Translations under genes and position numbers: made by a program
Part shown: piece after piece, positions 14,001-20,363 of the stretch
How positions within the stretch are numbered: the first letter of the stretch is position 1
How the letters are laid out: the number at the start of each line of letters is the position of its first letter
Source: Methanomassiliicoccaceae archaeon
Lineage (GTDB): Archaea > Thermoplasmatota > Thermoplasmata > Methanomassiliicoccales > Methanomethylophilaceae
Length of the DNA: 21,851 nt
Direction of reading: 5' to 3'
Assembly (NCBI GenBank): GCA_016282555.1
Contig: JAEEKU010000123.1
Coordinates: 1-21,851 of the forward strand
The notes under the pieces: generated by a model
What the model was told of the DNA's origin: nothing
The model's input: only the letters and a program-made list of their open reading frames with translations
The model's database searches: none

Positions 14001-14681
14001 TTAATGATTTGGTACCTGCCGAGAACTTCCCCGCCGGGGCTTCCCGCAGGAAAGCTTCCCCTCCGGACACGGGCCTCTGACGCAGGGCGGCCCGGCGTTC
14101 CCGAAAATAACCGGGGAGACCCCGATGCAGAGCTCGAGCATTTTGTCGGCCATCTCCCTTATCTCCCACTGGGCGCGGCTGCAGCATCTCAGCGAGAAGA
14201 AATGAAGAAGTTCTCTGGCGTTCATGGTTATGGTGATGTTCGTGGTGCACCCGTTGGGAAGAAGATATCTGGCGTCTTCAGGGGGAATTCCCGCCTTCTC
14301 AAGCTCCCCGTAAGCGTCCCAGATGACGTCCATGACCTCTCTGTATCTTTTTAGAGCCTCCGGATTATTCTCAACGGAATGGGGAACGACATAGGACGGC
14401 TCGGATATAGAGACGTACCTCTGGCTCTGCTGGGAAAAGGATGCTACCCTGTGCCTAACGAGCTGATGCGTAAGGGCCCTGGACACTCCCGAGACCGAGA
14501 ACGTGAAGACCGCATGCTCTATGACGGAATGATGACCCATTCCGACTATCTTCCCCAGCGTTTCCCCGGGGCTGATGCTCTCCATAAGCTCGGAGGAGGA
14601 TCTGGAGGAATAGCACGACTTCCCCGCAGCGGCGCAGAGCGCGTCCGCGTTCTGAGTGTAAGCGATCAGATCGACTTTCAT
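14001..14681 (-). CDS. thyX: Flavin-dependent thymidylate synthase ThyX
   Basis: A 226-aa ThyX, which methylates dUMP to dTMP using methylenetetrahydrofolate (or an archaeal pterin) with FAD and NADPH. The ThyX signature RHRVASFSQQSQR is at residues 76-88 and fits RHRxxSxxxxSxR. GHHSVIEHAVFTFSVSGVSRALTHQLVRHR before it binds FAD and dUMP. A second conserved block NGCTTNITITMNARELLHFFSLRCCSRAQWEIR follows, then CPEGKLSCGK near the end. ATG 14681 is preceded by AAAGGTGAG at good spacing; an in-frame GTG at 14693 is less likely. It ends in TAA, the only TAA stop in the window. The upstream TraB-like frame runs through its first 227 bases. Confidence 0.95.
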   Translation of the reverse strand: MKVDLIAYTQNADALCAAAGKSCYSSRSSSELMESISPGETLGKIVGMGHHSVIEHAVFTFSVSGVSRALTHQLVRHRVASFSQQSQRYVSISEPSYVVPHSVENNPEALKRYREVMDVIWDAYGELEKAGIPPEDARYLLPNGCTTNITITMNARELLHFFSLRCCSRAQWEIREMADKMLELCIGVSPVIFGNAGPPCVRGPCPEGKLSCGKPRRGSSRQVPNH

Positions 14682-15387
14682 TTTCCGTCTCACCTTTGTA
14701 AACCATGCTGCGCACCTTATCCAGCCTCTCCCGATCCAGAAGATCCGCCAGTCTGATCTTTCTTACCGAGGGATCCTTCAGAAGAGCGCATATGCCCTCG
14801 ACGTGGCCGTCTCCGACGACGACTACCATATTGGAATACTTCTCCGAGGCTGAATTGATCTGCTCCGCCATGTAGATATTTCTTTCGTCAATAAGCTTTC
14901 TCACCAGGGTCGGATACCTGCGGCGCATCTCCTCCATATAGCGCTCCTCGTCGCCGGCGAAACGCGACTGCGCGGACTCGACGCTTTTCTTCCCGCCGAA
15001 ACGATCCCTGATCCCCGACAGCCTGTAACGGGTTTTTTCAGAAAAGGACATCTCGTCCCACATCTCCCCCATGACTCTCAGAGCGTCGGTATCTATCGGC
15101 ACGATGTCCGCTCCGCGGAGCTTTCCCATGTTGATGGCCGCGAGAAACTCTCCGCCGGTTTTGTTCCCGTACTGCTTCGACATCCGATCCTGGTATTCGG
15201 AAGCCTGGCGGTATACCGGCGGAACTTTTCCGGAGGAGGAGCCTCCGGTTCCGTCCTTGCCGGTAAGATAATTGAAACGCGACATGTCCAGCTCCACCAG
15301 GACCGCGTCCGGCCACGTATGCTGGACTATGAAAGCGACCGGCTCCGCTAGATCGAAGACGTGTCCCGTTCCGATTATCGTTATCAT
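14455..15387 (-). CDS. TraB/GumN-family protein, frame overruns into thyX
   Basis: The first about 231 residues resemble the archaeal TraB domain (related to GumN and Tiki, sometimes called pheromone-shutdown protein). It opens MITIIGTGHVFDLAEPVAFIV with AVLVELD (the GTxH...ELD pattern). A Glu/Arg-rich helix follows, and VVVVGDGHVEGICALL near residues 203-218 is the second conserved GxxH. Function is uncertain; relatives may be metal-dependent proteases. After DRERLDKVRSMVYKGE the frame enters thyX and turns into Arg-rich shadow sequence, ending at TAG 14457-14455. The natural end is therefore probably near 14690: inserting one base would give a TGA at 14692-14690 inside AGGTGA, the thyX ribosome binding site. 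No membrane domain is present. Confidence 0.72.
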   Translation of the reverse strand: MITIIGTGHVFDLAEPVAFIVQHTWPDAVLVELDMSRFNYLTGKDGTGGSSSGKVPPVYRQASEYQDRMSKQYGNKTGGEFLAAINMGKLRGADIVPIDTDALRVMGEMWDEMSFSEKTRYRLSGIRDRFGGKKSVESAQSRFAGDEERYMEEMRRRYPTLVRKLIDERNIYMAEQINSASEKYSNMVVVVGDGHVEGICALLKDPSVRKIRLADLLDRERLDKVRSMVYKGETENESRSDRLHSERGRALRRCGEVVLFLQILLRAYGEHQPRGNAGEDSRNGSSFRHRACGLHVLGLGSVQGPYASAR

Positions 15388-15411
15388 GACGGATCGGGGT
15401 AGTGAAACAAA

Positions 15412-15419
15412 GTATAAAA
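15412..15419 (-). promoter_or_regulatory. TATA box for the TraB-like gene
   Basis: TTTTATAC on the - strand, centred about 28 bases before the ATG at 15387, would place transcription start at or a few bases before the start codon. It overlaps the T-rich stretch after the ferredoxin genes, so one AT-rich patch may serve both as terminator and promoter. Called by eye. Confidence 0.42.
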
Positions 15420-15431
15420 AAGAAAAAAAAA
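15415..15431 (-). terminator. Oligo-T terminator after the ferredoxin pair
   Basis: On the - strand, 26 bases beyond the ferredoxin stop, there is a run of 9 T, one C and 7 T. Archaeal RNA polymerase stops at such U-rich tracts without needing a hairpin. It is the only long homopolymer run of this kind in the window and lies where the two-gene ferredoxin transcript should end. Confidence 0.6.
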
Positions 15432-15456
15432 GTTTGAGTGAGACTGTCTGGCAGAA

Positions 15457-15618
15457 TCACTCGATCGCTGTAGAGGGGCACTCGTCCACGCATGCGCCGC
15501 AGTCGACGCATTTGTCCGCATCGATGACGGCTACATCCTCGATGGTTATCGCGCCGTTGGGACAGATGTCCGCGCAGGCTCCGCATGCTACGCACTCGGA
15601 CTCCAGAACAGTAACCAT
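15457..15618 (-). CDS. 2[4Fe-4S] ferredoxin, downstream copy
   Basis: A 53-aa bacterial-type ferredoxin, a small cytosolic electron carrier. It has two complete cluster motifs: C9-x2-C12-x2-C15-x3-C19-P and C37-x2-C40-x2-C43-x3-C47-P (CVACGACADICP and CVDCGACVDECP), each binding three cysteines of one cubane and one of the other. It is acidic with no insertions, near the minimum size for the family. ATG 15618 is preceded by GGAGG. It differs from the upstream copy at 8 of 53 residues. In methanogens such ferredoxins serve hydrogenases and heterodisulfide reductase; the actual partner is unknown. Confidence 0.95.
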   Translation of the reverse strand: MVTVLESECVACGACADICPNGAITIEDVAVIDADKCVDCGACVDECPSTAIE

Positions 15619-15636
15619 TCTCTCGCCTCCGGGGAA

Positions 15637-15798
15637 TCACTCTAAGGCGGAAGAGGGGCACTCGTCTACGCAAGCGCCGCAGTCGACGCATTTGTCTGCA
15701 TCGATGACAGCTACATCGTCGACGGTTATTGCATCGTTGGGGCAGACGTCCGCGCAGGCTCCGCACCCGACACACTCAGATTCGTTGACAGTAACCAT
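15637..15798 (-). CDS. 2[4Fe-4S] ferredoxin, upstream copy
   Basis: A 53-aa ferredoxin with the same two C-x2-C-x2-C-x3-C-P motifs (CVGCGACADVCP and CVDCGACVDECP). It is the first gene of a tandem pair, 18 bases before the second. Differences from the downstream copy are L5N, A11G, I18V, G22D, I26V, E27D, T50S and I52L (downstream to upstream). Several are next to cluster cysteines and could shift redox potential, which is inference. ATG 15798 has GAGGT close upstream (15806-15810) and a strong TATA box at 15834-15842, so it heads the transcript. Confidence 0.95.
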   Translation of the reverse strand: MVTVNESECVGCGACADVCPNDAITVDDVAVIDADKCVDCGACVDECPSSALE

Positions 15799-15833
15799 TT
15801 CAATTACCTCTGCAACGTTTGATATAGTAATTG

Positions 15834-15842
15834 TATTTAAAC
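15834..15842 (-). promoter_or_regulatory. TATA box of the ferredoxin transcript
   Basis: GTTTAAATA on the - strand, in a markedly AT-rich stretch, lies 36-44 bases before the ATG at 15798. Start of transcription about 25 bases downstream of its centre would give a leader of roughly 14 bases, just long enough to hold the GAGGT ribosome binding site. This is one of the clearest archaeal core promoters in the window. Confidence 0.57.
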
Positions 15843-15882
15843 ATATTCAACCGGTACCCTTTTATTTGTAGGTATTCCTAAA

Positions 15883-15890
15883 TTTATAAT
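15883..15890 (+). promoter_or_regulatory. TATA box for the HAD phosphatase gene
   Basis: TTTATAAT on the + strand, 57-64 bases before the ATG at 15947. It is divergent from the ferredoxin promoter about 45 bases to the left. A leader of roughly 30-35 bases is expected. The call is by eye. Confidence 0.5.
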
Positions 15891-15946
15891 AAGTCCCGGA
15901 TGAGACAAAAACAATTCAAAAATACATCCGGACCGATACGGAACGC

Positions 15947-16663
15947 ATGAGGAAATACGATCTTGTCTGCTTCGACATGGACGGGGTTCTTACCAAAGTC
16001 CGCAGCTCCTGGGCATGGATCCACGAATGCCTCGGAACCAGCGACGAGGAAGGCTACAGGGCGTTCTGCAACGGGGAAATCGACGAGGAGGAGTTCATGC
16101 GCAGGGACATTTCCATCTGGAAGAGCGCTAAACCTTCGATTTCTCAAAGAGATATCGCCGTGCTCTTCAGAGATATGCCGCTGACCGGCGGAATACAGGA
16201 GACGCTGGCGTCCCTCAGGGAATGCGGAATAAAGAGCGTGATCGTAAGCGGAGGGATAGATCTGGCCGCTAAAATGATCGCGGAGGAGTTCGGATTCGAC
16301 GATTACATAGCGGATTCCCTGTGCGCGGACGAAAACGGGCTCCTGACCGGAGAGGGAAAGAAGAACGTTGATCTGTCAGATAAGGGAGCGCTTATTCCGC
16401 CTTTCATAGAACGGTTCGGGACCGTAAAAGAAAGAACCGCCTCCGTCGGAAACTCGTTCACGGACATTAAAATGTTCGAGAGCACCGGAACATCCATCGC
16501 GTTCAATCCGACGGATCCGTATACCGAGGAGGCTGCCACTTACACCATCAGGTCGGACAGCCTCTCGGACGTGCTCGATTGTCTTCTCGAAGAGGAACGA
16601 TTCATTCGTCGAACAGATCGTCATCATCGGAGAGATCGAGGACGTCGTACCTCTTCTTTCTGA
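15947..16663 (+). CDS. HAD-IB family phosphatase, phosphoserine phosphatase-like
   Basis: A 238-aa HAD-superfamily phosphatase. Motif I is CFDMDGVLT with nucleophile D10 and acid D12. Motif II is VSGG with S101, motif III Lys is K146 in SDKGAL, and motif IV is GNSFTDIKMF with D173. A helical cap (about residues 17-75) follows motif I. This set and the length resemble SerB-type phosphoserine phosphatases, but the substrate is not certain. The protein core ends near residue 217. The last about 21 residues (FIRRTDRHHRRDRGRRTSSF) are Arg-rich and lie antisense to the end of the convergent gene, a 62-base overlap. They may be an accidental extension. Confidence 0.86.
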   Translation: MRKYDLVCFDMDGVLTKVRSSWAWIHECLGTSDEEGYRAFCNGEIDEEEFMRRDISIWKSAKPSISQRDIAVLFRDMPLTGGIQETLASLRECGIKSVIVSGGIDLAAKMIAEEFGFDDYIADSLCADENGLLTGEGKKNVDLSDKGALIPPFIERFGTVKERTASVGNSFTDIKMFESTGTSIAFNPTDPYTEEAATYTIRSDSLSDVLDCLLEEERFIRRTDRHHRRDRGRRTSSF

Positions 16664-17249
16664 TTTTGCCGTAAATACGGGTGATATCTCTGGCTTCGGC
16701 GGATCCTCTCTTGACGAGACTGTGCTTGGTTTTTATGGCATGGATCAGACAGTCGAAGTCGTCGAACTCCAGCTGCGTTCCCACGGTGAACACGTCATCG
16801 GGCTTGGCCTGGACTCTGAGAGAGTAGGTGGTTTTGTAATCGTTGACCGACACTTTCACGCTGAGGACGTCAAACTTCTTCACCCACAGCTTTTTTATGT
16901 CCGTAGCCAGAGCTTTGCTGACGGATTCCCCGCTGAACACGTCTATATACGTGACGCAAACCAGCCTTCCGTCGTCCATCTCGAATTCGTCGTCGATCTG
17001 TATGATCTCGTTGCTTTCGAGAGTCGTTCTCGAAGGTTCGGAAACTTCCCCGTCGCTGTATATCACCGGAACCTCCAGAAGCTCCGGGATCCTGATCGTC
17101 TCGGAAGTAATCTTCCCGCATTCGTTGCATCTGAACGTCCCTTCGATGGTAGCCTTTCCCATCTTCCCTTTGAGAACCTGATGCTCCGTATAATCGTCGC
17201 AGTCGGGGCATTCGTATATCAACGTGTCAGGCAGAGGTCTTTGAATCAT
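16602..17249 (-). CDS. HVO_0476-family zinc finger protein
   Basis: A 215-aa archaeal protein of the HVO_0476 (COG1326) family, function unknown. The N-terminal zinc ribbon has C14-x2-C17 (YECPDCDDYTEHQVLKG) and C41-x2-C44 (FRCNECGK). The rest is beta-rich, with RLVCVTYIDVFSGESVSKALATDIKKLWVKKFD and VGTQLEFDDFDCLIHAIKTK, then a basic patch RGSAEARDITRIYGKIRKKRY and an acidic tail (LSDDDDLFDE). ATG 17249 is chosen over GTG 17258 because the AGGTGAT before it is a good ribosome binding site. It follows the MBL gene, whose stop is part of that site, so both are probably one transcript. Confidence 0.87.
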   Translation of the reverse strand: MIQRPLPDTLIYECPDCDDYTEHQVLKGKMGKATIEGTFRCNECGKITSETIRIPELLEVPVIYSDGEVSEPSRTTLESNEIIQIDDEFEMDDGRLVCVTYIDVFSGESVSKALATDIKKLWVKKFDVLSVKVSVNDYKTTYSLRVQAKPDDVFTVGTQLEFDDFDCLIHAIKTKHSLVKRGSAEARDITRIYGKIRKKRYDVLDLSDDDDLFDE

Positions 17250-17254
17250 CTTTA

Positions 17255-17833
17255 TCACCTGTCCGTCATAAACGGGAACCCGTGCCCCGGCATGCCTACG
17301 TCTGCGTAGTCCCTTATCTTCTTAATACTTTTCAATGCGGCCTCCGGATCGGTGTTTATCCGGGGAGGAATATTCCTGCGGAAATTGGATTCCAGGGGGA
17401 TCGCATCGCCGGCTATGACATAGTGTCTGTCAGCATCCACGAAAACCGACGAGTGCTCCGGACAGTGGCCGGGAGTGTGGACCATCCTGACCCCGGGGCA
17501 TACGGCGAACTCGGATCCGTCCACGGTTTCGGATCCGGGAACCGGCGTATCGCCTCCGGAATGGATGAGAACCCTGGCTCCGGGATACATGCGGAGGTTT
17601 CCGGTATGATCGGAATGAGCGTGCGTCAGAATGACCGTATCCACGTCTTTGGGAAAAACGCCGATCTGCCTGAAAGACGTTTTAACGGCCGGCCTCATGT
17701 ATTCGGTGCTCGGATCCACCACTATAAGCCTGTTTCCAGCACGGATAAGCACGGACGTCGAATCGGCTTTGATTATCGTTCCGTCCTCTCCGCGCTCCAG
17801 ATCCCCGACCGCCAGAATATCCAGCTGAATCAT
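17255..17833 (-). CDS. MBL-fold metallo-hydrolase
   Basis: A 192-aa metallo-beta-lactamase-fold hydrolase. The metal-binding motif HAHSDH is at residues 71-76 (H71, H73, D75, H76). It is followed by HTPGHCPEH with H123 and by AGDA with D143, and a late His lies in GMPGHGFPF. These make up the usual dinuclear zinc or iron site. The strand LIVVDPS before it is typical of the fold. It could be a thioesterase or glyoxalase II-like enzyme, but the substrate cannot be read from sequence. The frame is open upstream of ATG 17833 only as shadow of the divergent methyltransferase gene. The stop is embedded in the ribosome binding site of the next gene. Confidence 0.87.
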   Translation of the reverse strand: MIQLDILAVGDLERGEDGTIIKADSTSVLIRAGNRLIVVDPSTEYMRPAVKTSFRQIGVFPKDVDTVILTHAHSDHTGNLRMYPGARVLIHSGGDTPVPGSETVDGSEFAVCPGVRMVHTPGHCPEHSSVFVDADRHYVIAGDAIPLESNFRRNIPPRINTDPEAALKSIKKIRDYADVGMPGHGFPFMTDR

Positions 17834-17862
17834 GATATCAACGCGGAATAACCGGACGATCA

Positions 17863-17872
17863 GATACTTAAT
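17863..17872. promoter_or_regulatory. AT-rich core shared by divergent MBL and methyltransferase genes
   Basis: GATACTTAAT (+ strand) sits in the middle of the 72-base space between ATG 17833 (-) and ATG 17906 (+), at about 30-40 bases from both. It is the only TATA-like stretch there, so it may act for either gene. Weak match; identified by eye. Confidence 0.3.
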
Positions 17873-17905
17873 GATTCCATTGCATTCCCTCTCCGGAGCG
17901 CGGCT

Positions 17906-18517
17906 ATGAGGTACGATCCGGAACTTGCGGTATACAGGAGCGATGAGGTCTATCCCCCTTCGGAGGACAGCATTCTGCTGATAGAATCGCTGGACGTGCG
18001 CCCGGGAGAGAGGGTGCTGGAGATCGGATGCGGCTCCGGGGTAGTTTCGCTGCACTGTTCTGCGGAGGGATGCGGCGTCACCGCGGGAGATATCAATCCC
18101 GAGGCGGTGAAACTCGCCAGAAAAAACTTCGAAGCGAACGGGCTGGACGCGCGCATTCTGGAAACTGACGTTTACAGCGGAATCAGCGGGATTTTCGACA
18201 CGATAGTGTTCAATCTCCCCTATCTCCCGGTGGAAGACGAGGGTCTTCTCGCGAAGGCGTGGTCCGGCGGAGAAGACGGGCTCGGGCCCCTGCCGGAACT
18301 GCTGGATGGCGCCCCGGAGCATCTCTCTCCGGGAGGAAGGATCGTGATCGTGGTTTCGTCTCTGATGAACCAAAGCGCCCTGAGCGACCTTCTGAGAGGC
18401 TACAGCGTGAGAACGATCGGGGAGCTGAAACTGTTTTTCGAGAAACTCTCGGTTCTGGAGATAACGCTCCCGGCCGGGAAGACCGGAAGCGGGGAATTCA
18501 TCCCAGATACTCCCTGA
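17906..18517 (+). CDS. HemK2/Mtq2-like class I SAM-dependent methyltransferase
   Basis: A 203-aa methyltransferase. YPPSEDSILLIESL (residues 16-29) is the hallmark N-terminus of the HemK2/Mtq2 group. SAM motif I is VLEIGCGSGVVSLH (37-50), GDINPEAVKLARKN follows, and the catalytic NPPY-type motif reads NLPYLP at 103-108. In eukaryotes and archaea this group methylates the Gln of the GGQ motif of the class I release factor (aRF1); that role is inferred here. In this variant the second residue of the motif is Leu rather than Pro. ATG 17906 follows GGAG. The end overlaps gatE by 20 bases, tail to tail. Confidence 0.87.
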   Translation: MRYDPELAVYRSDEVYPPSEDSILLIESLDVRPGERVLEIGCGSGVVSLHCSAEGCGVTAGDINPEAVKLARKNFEANGLDARILETDVYSGISGIFDTIVFNLPYLPVEDEGLLAKAWSGGEDGLGPLPELLDGAPEHLSPGGRIVIVVSSLMNQSALSDLLRGYSVRTIGELKLFFEKLSVLEITLPAGKTGSGEFIPDTP

Positions 18518-20363
18518 CGGCCTGCGTCAGAAGCCCGTTTATCTGTTTTCCGTCCATTTTTCCTTTGAGAGCCCCCATGACCGGCCCCATCAGAGGTCCT
18601 ACGGAAGCCATTCCCTTGGAGCGGACGAAATCTCCGCGTTCAGAGACGATTTTCCTGATTATTCCGTACGCCTCGTCCGCATCCACTGTTCCCAGCCCGA
18701 GCTTGCGGACGGATTCCTCCGGAGAGGAGCCGGAAGCCATCTCCCTGAGAAGCTGGGGGAGCGCCTCTTTGGCGAATTTTCCTTCTCTGAGAAGAACGAA
18801 AGCGTGCAGAAGACCGTCTTCTGGAATAGAACGCGGATCCGAACCGTCGCGCTCCATCTCGCTGAACGTGCTTAGAAGCGTGGCGGCCGCGACGGATGCC
18901 ATCGAATCTCCGGCGAGCTTCTCGAACAGCTCGTCGTCGCTCTGCCTAACGATCTGCCTGGCCTGCTGGGAGTTGATTCCGTACTGCTCCGTCAGACGCC
19001 TCTCGGTCTCCTCCGGGAACTCCGGCATGTTGTCCCTGATCTTTCCTATCATGGCATCTGAAATCAGAGAAGGAGGAACGTCCGTCTCCGGATACATCCT
19101 CGCGGCTCCCGGCAGAGGCCTGGAGTACTTCGTGGTTCCGTCCGGAAGCGGATCCCTGGTCTCCTCGGGAACTCCGGAAAGCGCCTCGTTAGCCCTCTCA
19201 GTCGCGGCTTCCAGCGCATCTGTTGCCTTCTTCTCTTTCGCGGCGCATATGACGAAGGCGTCGTTTCCGGAAACCATCCCTAAGAATTCCTTCAGCCTGT
19301 CCACATATTCCTGGGTGATTCCGTAGTTGGGAAGCTCGTCGGAATGGAAGATGCCTTTGACTCCCTTCGCCCGCGCCCTCTGGGCCATTTCGGCGCCGAG
19401 CCTCAGGGTTCCTCCGTCTCCGTTCATTACGCCGGCGAAACCGGGCAGACGGACGGCTATGACTTTTCCCTTGTCGGAAAGAGCCCCCTTGATGACTTTG
19501 GACTCGGAACCGGCGAATATGTGCGTGACGTCGACGGGCTCGAACTTGACCGGAGAAGTTCCCCTCTCCGACAGTATGCTCCTGATTTTCAGCAGCATTT
19601 TCTGCCTCGCGACCTCGTTGCGAACGTAATCCGGGATCATGCGCAGCTCCCCTACCCCTTTCAGCTCGATGCGGGCGCCTCCGGGAATCGAGATGTTGAG
19701 ATCCTGACGGATGGTACCCAGACCCCTCTTTACCCTCTTCGTGGCTCTGAGAAGCGTTCCGAGACGGTAGGCGACCTCCATGACCTCCTCCGGAGTCCTC
19801 ATATCCGGCGCGGTAGCCACCTCGATCAGGGGAATCCCGAGACGATCCGTCCTCCAGGTGACCTCGTCCCCGCTGGTCTCCACCCTGCGGCAGGCGTCCT
19901 CCTCGAGACATACGGACAGTATCCCCACTTTCCTTCCGCCGACGTCCACGCTTCCGCCGGTGGAGATCAGGGCGGTCCTCTGGAATCCGGACGTGTTGGA
20001 TCCGTCGACGACTATCTTCCTCATAAAATGGACCTCGTCGACGATGTCCGCTCCGAGCATCTCCGAAAAGGTGAGGGAGATGTCCATCGCATCCGGATTG
20101 ACGTCGTGCGGGGGCTCCTCGTCCAGCTCCACGAGGCAGGACGTCCCCCGGCAGCACTGATACCTGTATCCGAGATGTCTCCTGAACTGGGCCAGAGCGG
20201 CGCGGTCGATCTCCCCCATCTCGGAGGTGGTGGGCCTGAGCTTTCTGAAGTAGTTTCCGTACCCCTCCTCGCAGAGTTTCGATTCGCAGGAGCAGAACAG
20301 CTTAGCGGTGTCCAGCTGCTGATGGATCTCGATTCCGCACATCATTTCGTATTCTTCAGTCAT
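18498..20363 (-). CDS. gatE: Glu-tRNA(Gln) amidotransferase subunit E
   Basis: A 621-aa GatE, the archaeal subunit that binds misacylated Glu-tRNA(Gln), activates it with ATP and amidates it with ammonia from GatD. It opens MCGIEIHQQLDTAKLFCSC, the GatB/GatE signature, with RPTTSEMGEID. The GatB-like kinase domain includes SGFQRTALISTGG and RTDRLGIPLIEVATAPD, then RVKRGLGTIRQDLNISIPGGARIELKGV. An AspRS-like insertion domain follows near residues 280-400. The helical YqeY-like tail domain is at the C-terminus (about 480-621), ending GKMDGKQINGLLTQAVREYL. Its start overlaps gatD by 8 bases, and the AGGAGG for it lies inside gatD. Confidence 0.96.
   Translation of the reverse strand: MTEEYEMMCGIEIHQQLDTAKLFCSCESKLCEEGYGNYFRKLRPTTSEMGEIDRAALAQFRRHLGYRYQCCRGTSCLVELDEEPPHDVNPDAMDISLTFSEMLGADIVDEVHFMRKIVVDGSNTSGFQRTALISTGGSVDVGGRKVGILSVCLEEDACRRVETSGDEVTWRTDRLGIPLIEVATAPDMRTPEEVMEVAYRLGTLLRATKRVKRGLGTIRQDLNISIPGGARIELKGVGELRMIPDYVRNEVARQKMLLKIRSILSERGTSPVKFEPVDVTHIFAGSESKVIKGALSDKGKVIAVRLPGFAGVMNGDGGTLRLGAEMAQRARAKGVKGIFHSDELPNYGITQEYVDRLKEFLGMVSGNDAFVICAAKEKKATDALEAATERANEALSGVPEETRDPLPDGTTKYSRPLPGAARMYPETDVPPSLISDAMIGKIRDNMPEFPEETERRLTEQYGINSQQARQIVRQSDDELFEKLAGDSMASVAAATLLSTFSEMERDGSDPRSIPEDGLLHAFVLLREGKFAKEALPQLLREMASGSSPEESVRKLGLGTVDADEAYGIIRKIVSERGDFVRSKGMASVGPLMGPVMGALKGKMDGKQINGLLTQAVREYLG

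Larger units (their letters stand above)
15457..15798 (-). repeat. Tandem duplication of a ferredoxin gene (180-base unit)
   Basis: Two head-to-tail copies of a 162-base gene separated by 18 bases. They encode 53-aa proteins with 45 identical positions. The second-cluster half (residues 28-49) is identical in protein sequence, and its DNA is also nearly identical, with mainly third-position changes. This points to duplication followed by limited divergence or gene conversion. Confidence 0.9.

Noticed and set aside
14455..14457. The TAG ending the TraB-like frame as a second pyrrolysine codon
   Set aside because: Read-through gives more Arg-rich and random sequence within thyX and soon meets TGA. 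The region already codes for ThyX in another frame, so nothing supports translation across this TAG.
15415..15431. The A-rich run as a simple-sequence repeat or assembly artefact
   Set aside because: Its position just after the ferredoxin genes and its T-rich sense on their strand fit an archaeal terminator.
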